Notes: generated by a model from the sequence alone, not told the origin. DNA of 64,000 nt from an uncultured Bacteroidales bacterium (GCA_946415475.1 CAMKSQ010000006.1:1-64000); one strand, 5' to 3'; shown: positions 31,545 to 40,703, counted from the stretch's first letter. A program made the numbers and translations.

Positions 31545-32723
31545 TTATTGTACATAAGGTTTATCGTTCAGCGGACGGGTACAACCCCAGCCTTTAGCAA
31601 AGTTATCAAATTCTCCGTTCACTTTCTTCAAAAACAGCAGGCTTACCAGCTTGCGAAGGATCCATGGGTATTGCTCCGGGCCGATAAAGCGTTCGGCCTC
31701 CGGGGTAAGGAAAGTACCTTTTTGGGCAAACAACTTGCCCATGGGGGGCCACGGGGCTACCATCTTGGCCCGCTCTTCGTCCGTAGTGGTGCGGATACGG
31801 AAGCTGCCGCCCTTGATAAGCGTCCCTCCGTAGCTGCAGCCCAGCTGGGCGGGAAGCTTCTGGAGGAAGCGCTCCGCCAGGCGGAACTCGTTGCCTTCGT
31901 CCATGCCGCCATGCAGCAGGAAGGAAAGCTGGCCGGGCACTTTACGCTCTGCAGGCAGGGTGGACAGGAATTCCAGCATCAGGCTGGGGACACATTCTAC
32001 ATAGAGCGGAAAGGCTATAAGGATATGTTCGTGGGTAAGAAAGGCTTCACGAGCAGCATCCCATTCCTTACGATTGGAGAGATTGTGGAGTTCCCAGGTG
32101 ATGCCAGTTTCTTCCAGCCCTTTGACGAATGAATGGATTATTTTGTCCGTGTTGCTGAACTTCGCCACACGTGGGCTGCCATTGATGATAACGAGATGCT
32201 TGATCGGGCCGGGCATAACGGGAGATTTCCTGGCTTCGCTCGAAATGGCAGATTGGGGATCCAGGGCTATCGCGCCCAACGATTGTCCGCCAATATTCGC
32301 AGCCGTACGCTTGCACCAGTCCTCCATCATTGCCTGGTCGGCAGCACCTTTGTACAGCAATCCGATATTCAATGCGTGGTAACGTAGCTTATGGCGCATC
32401 CAGCCGTCCCGAAAACCGATAGTCATATTCAGCATGGGCATAATGCGATCCATCACCCGTTTGCCTTTGTAGTCCAAGAAACCAAAACGTGTATCGGAGA
32501 CGATCCAAAGGTTTTCTGTCTCTACCAGTTTTTTTATGATTTTTTCATAATCGTCTTTGATGGCGCAAATGCCCGGAGTCTTCAGCCAGCACTGGTTACA
32601 ACCCATGCAATGTGCGATCTTCATGTCTGAAGTATCGACAACCTCCACTTCTTTGTCTTTAATCAGAGCATTTACCTGATCAAGGGCTTCTTTACCTAAT
32701 GTATTTAAAACCAATGTCTTCAT
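31545..32723 (-). CDS. Tandem NAD(P)H-dependent FMN reductase-like protein
   Basis: 392 residues that look like two flavodoxin-fold domains in one chain. The first (1-165) starts MKTLVLNTLG and holds a cysteine cluster CMGCNQC (39-45) and Cys53, as in iron-sulfur flavoprotein relatives. The second (from about 173) opens again with HLVIINGSPRVAKFSNT, the flavin phosphate loop. Likely a cytoplasmic FMN oxidoreductase. It follows the TonB receptor by 12 bases and precedes the PNPOx-like gene by two. Confidence 0.75.
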   Translation of the reverse strand: MKTLVLNTLGKEALDQVNALIKDKEVEVVDTSDMKIAHCMGCNQCWLKTPGICAIKDDYEKIIKKLVETENLWIVSDTRFGFLDYKGKRVMDRIMPMLNMTIGFRDGWMRHKLRYHALNIGLLYKGAADQAMMEDWCKRTAANIGGQSLGAIALDPQSAISSEARKSPVMPGPIKHLVIINGSPRVAKFSNTDKIIHSFVKGLEETGITWELHNLSNRKEWDAAREAFLTHEHILIAFPLYVECVPSLMLEFLSTLPAERKVPGQLSFLLHGGMDEGNEFRLAERFLQKLPAQLGCSYGGTLIKGGSFRIRTTTDEERAKMVAPWPPMGKLFAQKGTFLTPEAERFIGPEQYPWILRKLVSLLFLKKVNGEFDNFAKGWGCTRPLNDKPYVQ

Positions 32724-32735
32724 AATAAAAGTACA

Positions 32736-35126
32736 TTACATTCTGGCCTTGCTATCGGCGCCGGCGCCGCTACCGCGGTACTTGCTCTGGGCGGTGTTGA
32801 AGCTGTAACGGACGGAGAGTTTAACTTTCTGCATATCCAGCCGGTTGGTCTGCATGATGGTATGGCTGCCGAAGTCGGAATAGGGACTGAAAAAAGCGTT
32901 GCAGGTAAGGTCTGCTCCTTCCAGGCGCAAAACAAGCGAACCGTCACGGAGGAGCGTCTTCTGCACGGCCACACTGAGGTTGACAAACCAGTTGGTCATA
33001 TACAGGTTCCGGGAATAGCCGGAACTCATAAACACGCCTCCCAGTTCAAACTGCCATCCCCCCTTCACGGTGAAGGTGTTGAAAAGCTGGGCAAAGAAGA
33101 TGGGCTTACCGTTGAACGTGGTCACGCGTACGCCGGATGCTTCACGGGGATCCGGGGCATTGATGGTGAACCACTGAGGCAGCACGCCAACTGTATAATT
33201 CATATTCCAGGGACCCACGGTTGGAGTCAGATTGACATAGGCCGACATCATGCGGAATGGCGTTTCAATGTTACGGGGCTTTACCAGCACCACGCCCTCG
33301 TCCCCGTAAGGAGCCGACCAGGTGACAATGGCACGATCCGTACGGGAATAGTTGACCATTAGCGTAACGAACTTCCACACGGCGGAAAGGCCGATATTAT
33401 GGGACATCTCCGGCTGCAACTGGGCATTGCCACTCTGCCAGATGTATCGGCTGTTATAGCGTATCGCACTGGACAGATTCCCATAATGCGGCCGGCTGGT
33501 TTTGGCGCTGTAATTGAGCATAACCTGGACAGGGTTCTTCGTATTCTGGCCGATAACCGCCGCATAGGAAACGTTGGGGAACCAGTTTCCATAGTCTCTT
33601 GTGATGTTGTTTGCGGGCGTCACCGCATCTGCATAGGCATAACGTACCCACTCGTAGCGCGCCCCCGCGCTGAACTGTCCCACCTGCGGGATATAGAAAC
33701 CGTAGGAGGCAAATCCGGCAATGTTGTCTTCCTTCACCGTGGCCTTCGAAGCCGGGATGTCGATCCCCTCGACCGAATAATTGTCCGTGCGGCGGGAGAA
33801 GGTATCCTCCGTTCCGGCCTGCAACTGTCCTTTCCAGATGGGATAGGAAAGCACCGCCTTGACAGCGTACATGCGCCCCGCGTTGTTACTGGCGCTGTTG
33901 ATGGCGGCGTCGTGGGTCATTTCGCTGGCTTCTTTCGATGCAGACTTGGAACTGTCGTCGGTACCGTAGTAATCCAGGTTCACGTCTATCCCCAGTTTAC
34001 CTTCCACAACGCCGTTATAGTAGATATTGGCGCCAAGATTATACGGGATTCTGTCGCCGATGATGTCCTCCGAGACCGTATTCAGCTTGTCTGTCAGCGT
34101 CCCGTTTTCAAAGACGTTGTCGTTCACTTCCGTACGGACGTTGTAGGTCAGGTGACGGCCCCACTCCACCTTGCCGCCGAGGAAATGGTTATCGGCCATC
34201 TGCCAGTTTACGCCGGCATTGCCATAGAGGGAGCTGCCGATGTACTCGTTCAGGAGTGTCCCCTTGTTCTCGAAGAGCCAGTCGTCCCCGCCGTCGGTGA
34301 CGCCGAATGTCTTCTTCTCCAGCATGCTTTCCTGCCGGGATGTATTTCGGGCATAGTTAACCCCACCGAAGAAGTCCCATCCTCCCGCGCGGTAGTTTAC
34401 GTTGATGGCGCCGAAGGGATCGTTGCCCTTTGCCCATCTCAAAGACTGTGCGTCGGAAGCATTCAGATTGAATCCGAATCCGTCTCCCTGACGCTTGATG
34501 GTCTTGATTCGCACTACAGCCCGTACCGTGGCATCGTATTGTGCTCCCGGATTGGTTATTACCTCGACGCTCTGGATTTCATTACTTTGGAGGCGGTCGA
34601 GTTCCGTGCTGTCTGAGACTCTCCTTCCATTGATATATACCAGTGGCGCGCCTTTGCCAATCACTTCCAAACCGTTCTGCCCCTTGATAAGTCCCGGTGT
34701 TTTGGAAAGCACGTCCTTGGCGCTGCCCGCATTTTCCAGCACAGAGCCGCGTACATTTGTCTGCAATCCTTCCCCCGTGAGTTTGGTCTTTGGCATAACG
34801 GCGCTCGCCACAGCGCCTTCCAGCATCTGCGCATCATCGGAGAGGGTAATCACGGCGCCATCGACAGGAGCGAGATACACTGTCCTGTAACCCAGCATGG
34901 CCACCATCATGATGCCGTCCGTCTCACTGGTCACTATATTGAAGGTGCCGTCCTCCTGGGTGACGACACCGCACACGACCGTAGAATCGGCCGGAGAGAG
35001 GATTGCCACGTTGGCGTATGCTACAGGCTTGCCTTTTTCATCAATTACTTTCCCCTTCCAATCGTCCTTCGCCAGACAAGGAAACGATAGGGTTGCAATC
35101 GTTAACAGTATAATCAGTCGTTTCAT
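32736..35126 (-). CDS. TonB-dependent outer-membrane receptor
   Basis: 796 residues from the ATG at 35126; the upstream open frame is promoter. A signal peptide (1-19) is followed by a CarboxypepD_reg-like domain (about 22-100, GKVIDEKGKPVAYANVAI), a plug (about 115-215, LSKTPGLIKGQNGLEVIGKG then YINGRRV) and an outer-membrane barrel of the OMP_b-brl_3 type. It imports an unknown ligand through the outer membrane. It heads an operon with the flavoprotein and PNPOx-like genes and is divergent from a TetR-type regulator, with shared TGGACAA repeats between them. Confidence 0.85.
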   Translation of the reverse strand: MKRLIILLTIATLSFPCLAKDDWKGKVIDEKGKPVAYANVAILSPADSTVVCGVVTQEDGTFNIVTSETDGIMMVAMLGYRTVYLAPVDGAVITLSDDAQMLEGAVASAVMPKTKLTGEGLQTNVRGSVLENAGSAKDVLSKTPGLIKGQNGLEVIGKGAPLVYINGRRVSDSTELDRLQSNEIQSVEVITNPGAQYDATVRAVVRIKTIKRQGDGFGFNLNASDAQSLRWAKGNDPFGAINVNYRAGGWDFFGGVNYARNTSRQESMLEKKTFGVTDGGDDWLFENKGTLLNEYIGSSLYGNAGVNWQMADNHFLGGKVEWGRHLTYNVRTEVNDNVFENGTLTDKLNTVSEDIIGDRIPYNLGANIYYNGVVEGKLGIDVNLDYYGTDDSSKSASKEASEMTHDAAINSASNNAGRMYAVKAVLSYPIWKGQLQAGTEDTFSRRTDNYSVEGIDIPASKATVKEDNIAGFASYGFYIPQVGQFSAGARYEWVRYAYADAVTPANNITRDYGNWFPNVSYAAVIGQNTKNPVQVMLNYSAKTSRPHYGNLSSAIRYNSRYIWQSGNAQLQPEMSHNIGLSAVWKFVTLMVNYSRTDRAIVTWSAPYGDEGVVLVKPRNIETPFRMMSAYVNLTPTVGPWNMNYTVGVLPQWFTINAPDPREASGVRVTTFNGKPIFFAQLFNTFTVKGGWQFELGGVFMSSGYSRNLYMTNWFVNLSVAVQKTLLRDGSLVLRLEGADLTCNAFFSPYSDFGSHTIMQTNRLDMQKVKLSVRYSFNTAQSKYRGSGAGADSKARM

Positions 35127-35128
35127 CG

Positions 35129-35265
35129 TTTGTCCATATTTTTTCACTTGCAAAGTTAGTGTATCCGGCGTTCCGAAATAAAAAACGATATGGACAAATA
35201 TGTGGACAATCCAGCCTTTTACATCTGGCAATCCTTGGACAATACTGCTGCGTTTTCTATCTTTG
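35129..35265. promoter_or_regulatory. Divergent promoters with TGGACAA operator repeats
   Basis: The receptor promoter has the -7 box TAACTTTG (minus, 35151-35158). The regulator promoter has TTGG (35235) and TATCTTTG (35258-35265), 19 bases apart. TTTGTCCATAT (35129-35139) is an exact inverted copy of ATATGGACAAA (35188-35198), and TGGACAA recurs at 35203-35209 and 35236-35242, the last over the -33 element. These are candidate sites for the TetR-type protein. Confidence 0.65.
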
Positions 35266-35290
35266 CACCGAACTGTTTCGGAACACAATT

Positions 35291-36211
35291 ATGGCAAGAC
35301 CGGTTACTGTAACAAAAGAAAGAATCCTTTCCGCAGCCCTTGATTTGGTGCGCTCCGGAGGGCCCTCGCTCCTGACGGCCAGAAACCTCTGCGCCCGCCT
35401 TGGCTGCGGCGCCAGTGCCATCTTCTCTTCTTTCGGATCCATCCAGGGTGTCCATGATGCCGTCCGGGAGGAAGCGAGGGAACTGTACAGGAAGCGCGTA
35501 GGAGAAGGCTTTGCCCTCAACCCTCCGTTCAAGGGCTTCGGGATAGCCCTTATCTGGTTCGCCATGGACGAGCCGCAGCTGTTCTCCATGATTATGGAAT
35601 CGAAGATGCCACCCACTTCTTATAAAGAGTACATCGATGCCTATGTCGGCTTTAAGGCGGAGAGCCTTTCGGCCATCGGAGAGACCTTCGGCCTGCAAGT
35701 GGACGAGGCTGAAATGCTTTATTATCAACTCGTTCTGGTGGCTCTGGGGCTTGCCTCAACCTGCACTTGCGGCGGGAGCCAGTTAACCATCCCGCAGGTG
35801 AGTGAAATCCTGGGTAAGAATGTCAGGGCCTTCCTGATGGTCATCCACGCCGGAAACGATGCGCGAGAAGGATTCGTCCCTAACGCCGGAGAGGGGCCTG
35901 CCGGTGAACTGGATTCCTATGTGATGATGCAGGCGCTCGTGGGGCAGAATCATCTGCTCCAGGGGCTTCGTGCCAAGCCCCGCTACATTCAGGATGAAGA
36001 ATGGGCCGAATTGGAACGGATGCTCCGAAATTCATCAGACTTCAGGCCCGAATCGCTCCGGGAAACACATCACGATCTGACAAAGGGCGATATCCGCACC
36101 TATATTCTCTCGCACCTGCAGTTCTCCGTATCGGAGCAGGCCATCCTGCTGGGAATCTCCCCTGCCTCCGTTACCAAAGCGCGCCAGCGGCTCAAGGCAA
36201 AACTGTTATGA
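35291..36211 (+). CDS. TetR-family regulator with an additional C-terminal helix-turn-helix
   Basis: 306 residues from the ATG at 35291, about 100 longer than usual TetR proteins. The N-terminal TetR domain (about 5-55, TKERILSAALDLVRSGGPSLLTARNLCARLG) and a helical ligand domain to about residue 195 are followed by an extension that ends in ILSHLQFSVSEQAILLGISPASVTKARQRLK, a second helix-turn-helix of the sigma-4/LuxR type. No frameshift separates the parts. It probably controls the divergent receptor operon and itself. Confidence 0.8.
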   Translation: MARPVTVTKERILSAALDLVRSGGPSLLTARNLCARLGCGASAIFSSFGSIQGVHDAVREEARELYRKRVGEGFALNPPFKGFGIALIWFAMDEPQLFSMIMESKMPPTSYKEYIDAYVGFKAESLSAIGETFGLQVDEAEMLYYQLVLVALGLASTCTCGGSQLTIPQVSEILGKNVRAFLMVIHAGNDAREGFVPNAGEGPAGELDSYVMMQALVGQNHLLQGLRAKPRYIQDEEWAELERMLRNSSDFRPESLRETHHDLTKGDIRTYILSHLQFSVSEQAILLGISPASVTKARQRLKAKLL

Positions 36212-36265
36212 GGTCTCACCTGTTCAATACATCATCTTTTCGCCAAGGTAAAACAATAACTAGGA

Positions 36266-37141
36266 TTACTTCAGATACTTTTCCTTCATCTTTTGCTGCT
36301 CCTCGGCGGTAAAGCCCAGGGCCTTTTCCAGGTAGGCGGGAAGGGAGCCGTACTGCGCATCAATCATCTCCAGCGTGCGCTCGAAGTTCTCTACGCTCAC
36401 GCCCACCATCGCGCGGATAAAAGCCAGCTCCGGCTCGCCGCCGCCTTTCTGGACGACCTGGGCCGACAAAGCCTCAACGGCCTTTTCGTACGAGACATTG
36501 GACAGGGCAAAATCTTCCACGATGGTCTCGCGGCCGGCCCCCAGCGCAGCCAGGACAAAGGCCGATCCCCATCCGCAGCGGTCCTTGCCCTGGGAGCAGT
36601 GCCAGAGGGCGCCGCCTTTGGCCTCCAGGACGCCGCGGAGGAATTCGCCGTAGCGCTTCTGCGAGGTGGTGTCCGTCACGATGGCGGGATAGAGCTTCTG
36701 CGCCATTTCCTGCGCCTGCGGATGGAAGGCATAGGAGGCCAGTGCCTCCAGAAGGCTGGCCGATTGCACGGTGGTGCTGTCGGCCCGGCCGGAAGCAAAG
36801 GCCGCCAGGAAAGCCTGCGGGAGGGTGGAAAGCCAGGTGTTCGTGACACCCTCCATTTCCCGGTCCGGTTTGCGGCTGCGCTCCAGCTCGAAGCGAAAAT
36901 CGAAGACATCGGTCAAGGCAAAACGCTCTTTCAGGAGGGCGACGTCGGCATCGGAAGCCTTGGAGAGCTCTCCGGAGCGGACCAGGACGCCCTCTCGGAT
37001 GGTCCGGCCGTCCTGCATCACAAGCCCGCCCAGTTCGCGGGCGTTTTCTATCCCGTCAAAGACAAGGGTCCTGTCCTTGGGTGCGGTTGAACAGGCCGAC
37101 AAGACCATGACAGGAAGCAAGATTCGCGTTAAATAGTTCAT
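36266..37141 (-). CDS. Tyrosine phosphatase-like lipoprotein
   Basis: 291 residues. A lipobox LSAC (Cys17) anchors it in the envelope. The phosphatase signature HCSQGKDRCG (181-190; Cys182 nucleophile, Arg188) matches the HCxxGKDR loop of atypical tyrosine/lipid phosphatases, with ENARELGG near residue 32 and the general-acid region around FDFRFELERSRKPD. Substrate may be phosphotyrosine or a phospholipid; not decidable here. Its promoter CAAAGATA (37167-37174 on the plus strand) is back to back with that of the HAD gene. Confidence 0.85.
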   Translation of the reverse strand: MNYLTRILLPVMVLSACSTAPKDRTLVFDGIENARELGGLVMQDGRTIREGVLVRSGELSKASDADVALLKERFALTDVFDFRFELERSRKPDREMEGVTNTWLSTLPQAFLAAFASGRADSTTVQSASLLEALASYAFHPQAQEMAQKLYPAIVTDTTSQKRYGEFLRGVLEAKGGALWHCSQGKDRCGWGSAFVLAALGAGRETIVEDFALSNVSYEKAVEALSAQVVQKGGGEPELAFIRAMVGVSVENFERTLEMIDAQYGSLPAYLEKALGFTAEEQQKMKEKYLK

Positions 37142-37166
37142 AGGCTGCTCATTTACTATTGTCCCT

Positions 37167-37216
37167 CAAAGATAATCATTATTCTACTGACTTTCACAAA
37201 AGAAGTGCTATCTTTG
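37167..37216. promoter_or_regulatory. Divergent -7 boxes for the phosphatase and HAD genes
   Basis: TATCTTTG occurs on the minus strand at 37167-37174 and on the plus strand at 37209-37216, six bases before the HAD gene ATG. Confidence 0.5.
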
Positions 37217-37221
37217 CGGCC

Positions 37222-37866
37222 ATGAAAAAACTTGTCATTCTGGATTTTGACGGAACCCTGGCCGATACCCGGGCGCTCATTATCCGCACCAACCAGGAAG
37301 CCATGCGGCGCATGGGCTACCCCATCCAAGACGAAGAAACCATTGCCGCCACCATCGGCCTCATCCTGGAGGATGGGCTGCTGCAAATGTATCCGGACCT
37401 GCCCAAAGAAACCCTGCCGGAGTGGATAAAAACCTACCGGGCCATCTTTGAGGAGCTACGCACGCAGATTATTCCGGAGGTGTTCCCAGAGGTAAAAGAA
37501 ACGCTGGCGGCACTCCATGAAAAAGGCTGCAAGCTCAGCGTGGCATCGTCCCGAAAATCCAACTCCCTGCACGGCTTCCTGGAGAGCATGGGCCTGAGCC
37601 GATACATCACCTATGTGCTTGGGGCCGATGACGTTACACACGCTAAACCTCATCCGGAACCGGTGCTCAAAACCCTGCAGGAACTGGGCATTCCGGCAAG
37701 CGAGGCGCTGGTGGTGGGCGACATGCCCGTGGACATTCAAATGGGCCTTGGCGCCGGCGCCCGGACCTGCGGAGTCACCTACGGCAACTCCAGCCGCTTG
37801 GCCCTGGAAGCGGCCGGCGCAAACCATGTGATAGACCGGTTCGGCGAATTGCTTTCCCTGGTATAA
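37222..37866 (+). CDS. HAD-superfamily hydrolase, phosphoglycolate phosphatase-like
   Basis: 214 residues from the ATG at 37222. HAD motifs are in order: DFDGTLADT (motif I, nucleophile Asp in the first ten residues), VASSRKSN (motif II), then KPHPEPVLK and VVGDMPVDIQMG (motifs III and IV). The helical cap after motif I places it in subfamily IA. It removes phosphate from a small substrate; phosphoglycolate is only the nearest family label. With only six bases between the -7 box and the ATG, the mRNA may be leaderless. Confidence 0.85.
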   Translation: MKKLVILDFDGTLADTRALIIRTNQEAMRRMGYPIQDEETIAATIGLILEDGLLQMYPDLPKETLPEWIKTYRAIFEELRTQIIPEVFPEVKETLAALHEKGCKLSVASSRKSNSLHGFLESMGLSRYITYVLGADDVTHAKPHPEPVLKTLQELGIPASEALVVGDMPVDIQMGLGAGARTCGVTYGNSSRLALEAAGANHVIDRFGELLSLV

Positions 37867-37900
37867 CCCCGCCTTATTTCTCCTCGCGGACCAGGTGAAC

Positions 37901-38033
37901 TAGGCGCATTTGGCGCAGGTCAGTTTTTGTGTGGGTGACCGGCGCCGCAAATCGGCTTCTCAGGCATTGTGATGGCGCAGGACGGGGCACTTTCAGCTGA
38001 CCTGCGCCATGTAGCCGACAAAACCGAGAGGAA
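37901..38033. repeat. Dispersed palindromic element, copy 2
   Basis: Same ends as copy 1 at 28388: GGCGCAGGTCAG (37912-37923) with CTGACCTGCGCC (37997-38008), flanked by GGCGCATTT and by GTAGCCGACAAAACC. The loop differs from copy 1 and lacks its perfect inner stem. Confidence 0.8.
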
Positions 38034-38040
38034 AGCTCTG

Positions 38041-38241
38041 TCACTCCCCCTCCTCCAGCTCAAAGACGGACTCGACGGGTTTGCCGAAGTATTTGGCAAT
38101 TTTCAGTACAAGCACTGCCGAAGGAATATAGCCTCCGGCCTCGATGGAGTTGATGGTCTGTCGGCTTACGCCAACGGCGTTGGCCAGTTCCTGCTGGGTA
38201 ATGTCTTTGATTGCCCGCTCTACTTTGACGGTATTCTTCAT
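38041..38241 (-). CDS. Small XRE-family regulator
   Basis: 66 residues, almost entirely a helix-turn-helix (QQELANAVGVSRQTINSIEAGGYIPS). This compact type is usually paired with a small membrane protein, and here it overlaps that gene by four bases. It probably represses its own operon. Confidence 0.88.
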   Translation of the reverse strand: MKNTVKVERAIKDITQQELANAVGVSRQTINSIEAGGYIPSAVLVLKIAKYFGKPVESVFELEEGE

Positions 38242-38684
38242 CGGCCTGCCCTCCTGATGGCTCTCATCGTCAAATTGAACTTAAGGATATACACGAGGTA
38301 GTAAAGATAGAATGCCACCATCGCAAAGCTCAGGAAATCCAGTCCCATGATGAAAAGGATGCCAAAAGCCAGGATGGCCGATGTAAACCACAGGCTCCAG
38401 ACAAAGGACTGCATCCGGATGTGGGCGGTCATTTCGTCCTCGTCCTTCTCACGGGACAAGGCAATGAAGCAAAGGGAGACCAGCAGACCCATCATGCCGA
38501 CTTCCGTCAAAAGGTCTGCCGTTCCTTGATAGAAGAAGTCATCCCCTATGGCAATCCAGGGAATTTTAATAGCAGGAAGCTTCACATCAAAAAACAAACA
38601 GAAGCAGATGGCAGCAAAGGGAATAAACATCCACATCCCTACTTTCTTGTAGGTATAAGGCAGAAGATATTTGCGTGTTTTCAT
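38238..38684 (-). CDS. Small membrane protein paired with the XRE regulator
   Basis: 148 residues with four membrane helices (about 15-33, 55-75, 95-115, 118-138) and a charged cytoplasmic loop (SREKDEDEMTAHIRMQ). The same pairing with a small XRE protein is frequent in Bacteroidota and Firmicutes; role unknown. It has its own promoter. Confidence 0.75.
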   Translation of the reverse strand: MKTRKYLLPYTYKKVGMWMFIPFAAICFCLFFDVKLPAIKIPWIAIGDDFFYQGTADLLTEVGMMGLLVSLCFIALSREKDEDEMTAHIRMQSFVWSLWFTSAILAFGILFIMGLDFLSFAMVAFYLYYLVYILKFNLTMRAIRRAGR

Positions 38685-38717
38685 AAGGCCTTGACGTTAA
38701 TGATTAGTTTTCCACCG

Positions 38718-38725
38718 CAAAAGTA
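38718..38725 (-). promoter_or_regulatory. Promoter of the membrane protein/XRE pair
   Basis: TACTTTTG on the minus strand with TTG 20 bases upstream (TTGACAAAATGG). Confidence 0.6.
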
Positions 38726-38777
38726 AAAACAATTTTCCATTTTGTCAAGTTTATTTTACATTCTCCACCCTAGGAGC

Positions 38778-38807
38778 AAAAAAGCAGCGACGGTCGCTGC
38801 TTTTTTT
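38778..38807. terminator. Two-way terminator
   Basis: AAAAAAGCAGCGA and its complement flank a two-base loop, with T runs on both strands. On the minus strand it ends the ALDH/regulator operon. Confidence 0.85.
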
Positions 38808-38848
38808 ACGTCTGTAGGGACAATTGTATTTTTAATTTACAATCGCCG

Positions 38849-39139
38849 TTAGGAGCCGGAAGACAAGTAGGATTTCAGGGCATCCACATACTCGGAGAAA
38901 GCCTTCTGGCCGACAGGTGTAATGCGGCAGGTAGTGCGGGGCATCTTGCCTTTAAAGCCCTTCTCCACGGTAATGTAGCCGGCTGCGGTGAGCTTGTCGA
39001 TTTGCACGCTCAGGTTTCCGGATGTGGCGCCTGTCTGCCCTTTAAGATAGGTGAAGTCGGCTTCATCTACCCCAGCCAGGATGGACATTACAGCCAGCCG
39101 AAGTTCGGAATGCAGGAGCGGATCCAGTTTGGGAAACAT
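38849..39139 (-). CDS. Winged-helix transcriptional regulator
   Basis: 96 residues from the ATG at 39139; an ATG at 39163 directly after the ALDH stop is also possible. The small MarR-like fold is seen in LHSELRLAVMSILAGVDEADF, SGNLSVQIDKLTAAGYI and KMPRTTCRITPVGQKAF. A truncated relative lies at 26815-26934. It is probably co-transcribed with the ALDH gene and may regulate it. Confidence 0.8.
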   Translation of the reverse strand: MFPKLDPLLHSELRLAVMSILAGVDEADFTYLKGQTGATSGNLSVQIDKLTAAGYITVEKGFKGKMPRTTCRITPVGQKAFSEYVDALKSYLSSGS

Positions 39140-39163
39140 AGAGCTTACTCCCCTACCGGGCAT

Positions 39164-40645
39164 CTATCGCTCCATCAGCCGGAGGATTTTGAGCTTGGAC
39201 TTTTCTTTGTCGCCGGCGTAGGGGTGTTCCCGGAGCGGGAGGTTGAAGAGGGTTTTGCCGGTGAGGACGGTCTGCGGATGGGTAAATTCCCGGAAGCCCC
39301 AGACGCCATGGTAGGCGCCCATGCCGGAGTGGCCGGTGCCGTTGAAGGGAACGCCCTTAACCATCATGTGGATACAGACCTCGTTGATGCAACCACCGCC
39401 GTACTGCTGGGTTTGCATCACACGGTTCGCCCATTTCTTATCTTTGGTGAACAGGTACATGGCCAGGGGGTGTTCGCGATCTGCTATGACATCCATAAGG
39501 GCGTCGATTTCCACATCCTTGAACGGGACCACGGGCAGCAGCGGACAGAAAAGTTCATGCTGCACGATGTGCTCGTTGATATCGACAGGATAAATGACCG
39601 TGGGAGAATAGCGCTGCGTCTGCCTGTCTCCGGTGCCGCCGAAAACGATGCGGTCGCGGTATTCATCGGCCAAAGCGGCGCAGCTGTCCCAGGCCCTGCC
39701 GGTGATGAGTTTGGGGTATTCGGGATTTTTCTCGGCATGCGGGCCGATTTGAGCGACAAATGCAGCCTTCAGCGCCTCCAGGAACGGTTCGGCCACTTCT
39801 TCGGCCACGGCTATCTGGTTCACGTTGATGCAGATTTGCCCGGCGTTGAGGAGCTTGAAGAAGGCAATCTTGCGGGCGGCGTCCTGCAGGTTGGCATCCT
39901 TGCGCACCACGGCCCAGTTGCCGGTCTCGCCGCCCAGCTCCAGCGCCACAGGGGTGAGGTTTTTGGCAGCTTCGGCCATCACGTGCTTGCCGACGGCCGG
40001 CGAACCGGTGTAGAAGATCTTGTCGAAGCGCTGCGCCAGGCACCAGTCGGCCACGTCATGCCCGCCGTCGATGAGCGTGACGTATTCCGGCGGGAAGACA
40101 TCGGCACAGAATTTCTTGAGCGCCGCCGTGCAGGCCGATGACTTGGAGCTGGACTTGATTACCACCGTGTTGCCGCCGCACATGGCCGCAGCCACTACGC
40201 CCAGGGTAAGCAGGATGGGGAAATTGAACGGACTGATAACCAGGGAAACGCCATAGGGCATCTTGTATACCTTAGTAACCATGCTGGGGAAGCACATGAG
40301 GCCGCTCCAATGGTACTCCGGACGGGACCAGCGGCGAAGGCCGTGAATCATCTCGTTCACTTCCGTAATAATAGGGCCGATGTCACAGAGATAGGCCTCC
40401 ACCTTGCTTCTGCCCAGGTCCTGCGCCAGGGCCGCCTCAAAATCGGCCTCATGCTCCTTGACAGCGTCCCGGAGCTTTTTGAGCTGCTGGATTCTCCATT
40501 TGACGGGAAGGGTGGTGCCGGTGCGGAAGAATTTGCGCTGGGCCTCCACGATGGCGCGGATACTACCTTCGGTGAACTGGGCGGCATCTTCTGCCGCATT
40601 GGGCGTAACGGTCTCCAGGACCTGTTTGATCTGGTTTTCAGTCAT
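39164..40645 (-). CDS. Aldehyde dehydrogenase
   Basis: 493 residues from the ATG at 40645. It oxidises an aldehyde to an acid with NAD(P). The fold is complete: ISPFNFPILLTLG (cofactor), FYTGSPAVGK, the general base Glu236 in VALELGG and the nucleophile Cys272 in GQICINVNQ. The residues after ELGG are ETGN, where most members have KSP. Of the class 3 (membrane/fatty aldehyde) type by length and start, though it lacks an obvious C-terminal anchor. The upstream open frame runs into hairpin repeats and is not used. Confidence 0.88.
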   Translation of the reverse strand: MTENQIKQVLETVTPNAAEDAAQFTEGSIRAIVEAQRKFFRTGTTLPVKWRIQQLKKLRDAVKEHEADFEAALAQDLGRSKVEAYLCDIGPIITEVNEMIHGLRRWSRPEYHWSGLMCFPSMVTKVYKMPYGVSLVISPFNFPILLTLGVVAAAMCGGNTVVIKSSSKSSACTAALKKFCADVFPPEYVTLIDGGHDVADWCLAQRFDKIFYTGSPAVGKHVMAEAAKNLTPVALELGGETGNWAVVRKDANLQDAARKIAFFKLLNAGQICINVNQIAVAEEVAEPFLEALKAAFVAQIGPHAEKNPEYPKLITGRAWDSCAALADEYRDRIVFGGTGDRQTQRYSPTVIYPVDINEHIVQHELFCPLLPVVPFKDVEIDALMDVIADREHPLAMYLFTKDKKWANRVMQTQQYGGGCINEVCIHMMVKGVPFNGTGHSGMGAYHGVWGFREFTHPQTVLTGKTLFNLPLREHPYAGDKEKSKLKILRLMER

Positions 40646-40703
40646 GGTTATGGGAGAAGAATAACGTACAAATATACGCATTCTCGGGCAGAGTGTCAAC
40701 CCC

